Shown here: piece by piece, positions 63,924 through 64,000 of the stretch
How positions within the stretch are numbered: the stretch's first letter is position 1
How the letters are laid out: every line of letters begins with the position of its first letter
Assembly (NCBI RefSeq): GCF_014229095.1
Contig: NZ_JAARZC010000001.1
Span: forward strand, 1,333,947 to 1,397,946
Length of the DNA stretch: 64,000 nucleotides
Direction of reading: 5' to 3'
DNA from: Listeria cossartiae subsp. cayugensis
GTDB lineage: Bacteria > Bacillota > Bacilli > Lactobacillales > Listeriaceae
The notes under the pieces: generated by a model
Databases searched by the model: none
Told to the model about the DNA's origin: nothing
What the model saw: only the letters and a program-made list of their open reading frames with translations
Position numbers and translations under genes: made by a program

Positions 63924-64000
63924 TGCCCGGCAGCGACCTACTCTCGCAGGGGGAAGCCCCCAACTACCATTGGCGCGGAGAAGCTTAACTACCGTGTTCG
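63924..64000 (-). rRNA. rrf: 5S ribosomal RNA, 3' part (cut by window edge)
   Basis: The minus strand contains the 5S blocks CGAACACGG, GTTAAGCTTCTCCGCGCCAAT and GCGAGAGTAGGTCGCTGCCGGGC. The 5' part lies beyond the window; 16S and 23S genes are expected further along. Confidence 0.95.

Overview
The window is a Gram-positive, low-GC chromosome segment from the genus Listeria. Almost every gene matches the order I know from the L. monocytogenes trp-to-men/met region: trpECDF, adhE/lap, citB, sbcCD, rpsB-tsf, leuS, asnB, metK, menFDHBE, metE, then a 21-tRNA cluster and 5S rRNA. The interval between metK and the LDH-like gene lacks the large LPXTG adhesin gene (lapB) of L. monocytogenes. A non-pathogenic or atypical Listeria is therefore possible, but the species cannot be fixed by eye.

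Layout. 1-4504: tryptophan operon on the minus strand (trpE-G-D-C-F, trpF cut by the window edge) behind two tandem UGG-specifier T-boxes. 4505-12019: Rex-type operator and adhE, a VOC protein, an ABC exporter pair, an LD-carboxypeptidase and a 3-methyladenine glycosylase. 12073-19439: citB with a CcpC-type operator, then an operon of a SWIM/SNF2 helicase, a YflT-type stress protein and an RsbR-like stressosome protein. 19524-25660: sbcC/sbcD, plsC, a lipoprotein behind a structured leader, and a CcdC-like protein. 25741-29585: a heterodimeric BmrCD-like ABC exporter with a small leader ORF and a candidate attenuator.

29671-32683 is the accessory part. It holds a secreted 206-aa protein, a matrixin-like metalloprotease with an unusual zinc motif, several very small membrane proteins, and two diverged copies of one regulatory module. 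32966-39500: tsf/rpsB, leuS with a Leu T-box, and the tRNA wobble-modification pair mnmL/mnmM (ytqA/ytqB). 39505-46630: asnB, metK with a SAM-I riboswitch, an LDH-like dehydrogenase, DUF2584, a Nudix protein, yidD and a Zur-boxed zinc-binding lipoprotein. 46608-53951: the menaquinone operon menF-D-H-B-E with menA divergent. 53950-60694: SAM-riboswitch-controlled metE-metI-metC-yitJ. 60698-61873: an MFS transporter. 61902-64000: terminator, 21 tRNA genes and the 3' part of 5S rRNA, i.e. the tail of an rRNA operon on the minus strand.

Most of the window is housekeeping metabolism under well-known controls (T-box, S-box, Rex, CcpC, Zur). The most interesting parts are the repeated regulatory module and small secreted/membrane proteins at 29.6-32.7 kb, the candidate leader-peptide attenuator at 29.3-29.6 kb, and an unassigned structured leader at 25.0-25.15 kb. 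Promoters, operators and hairpins were found by eye and none was folded by computer.
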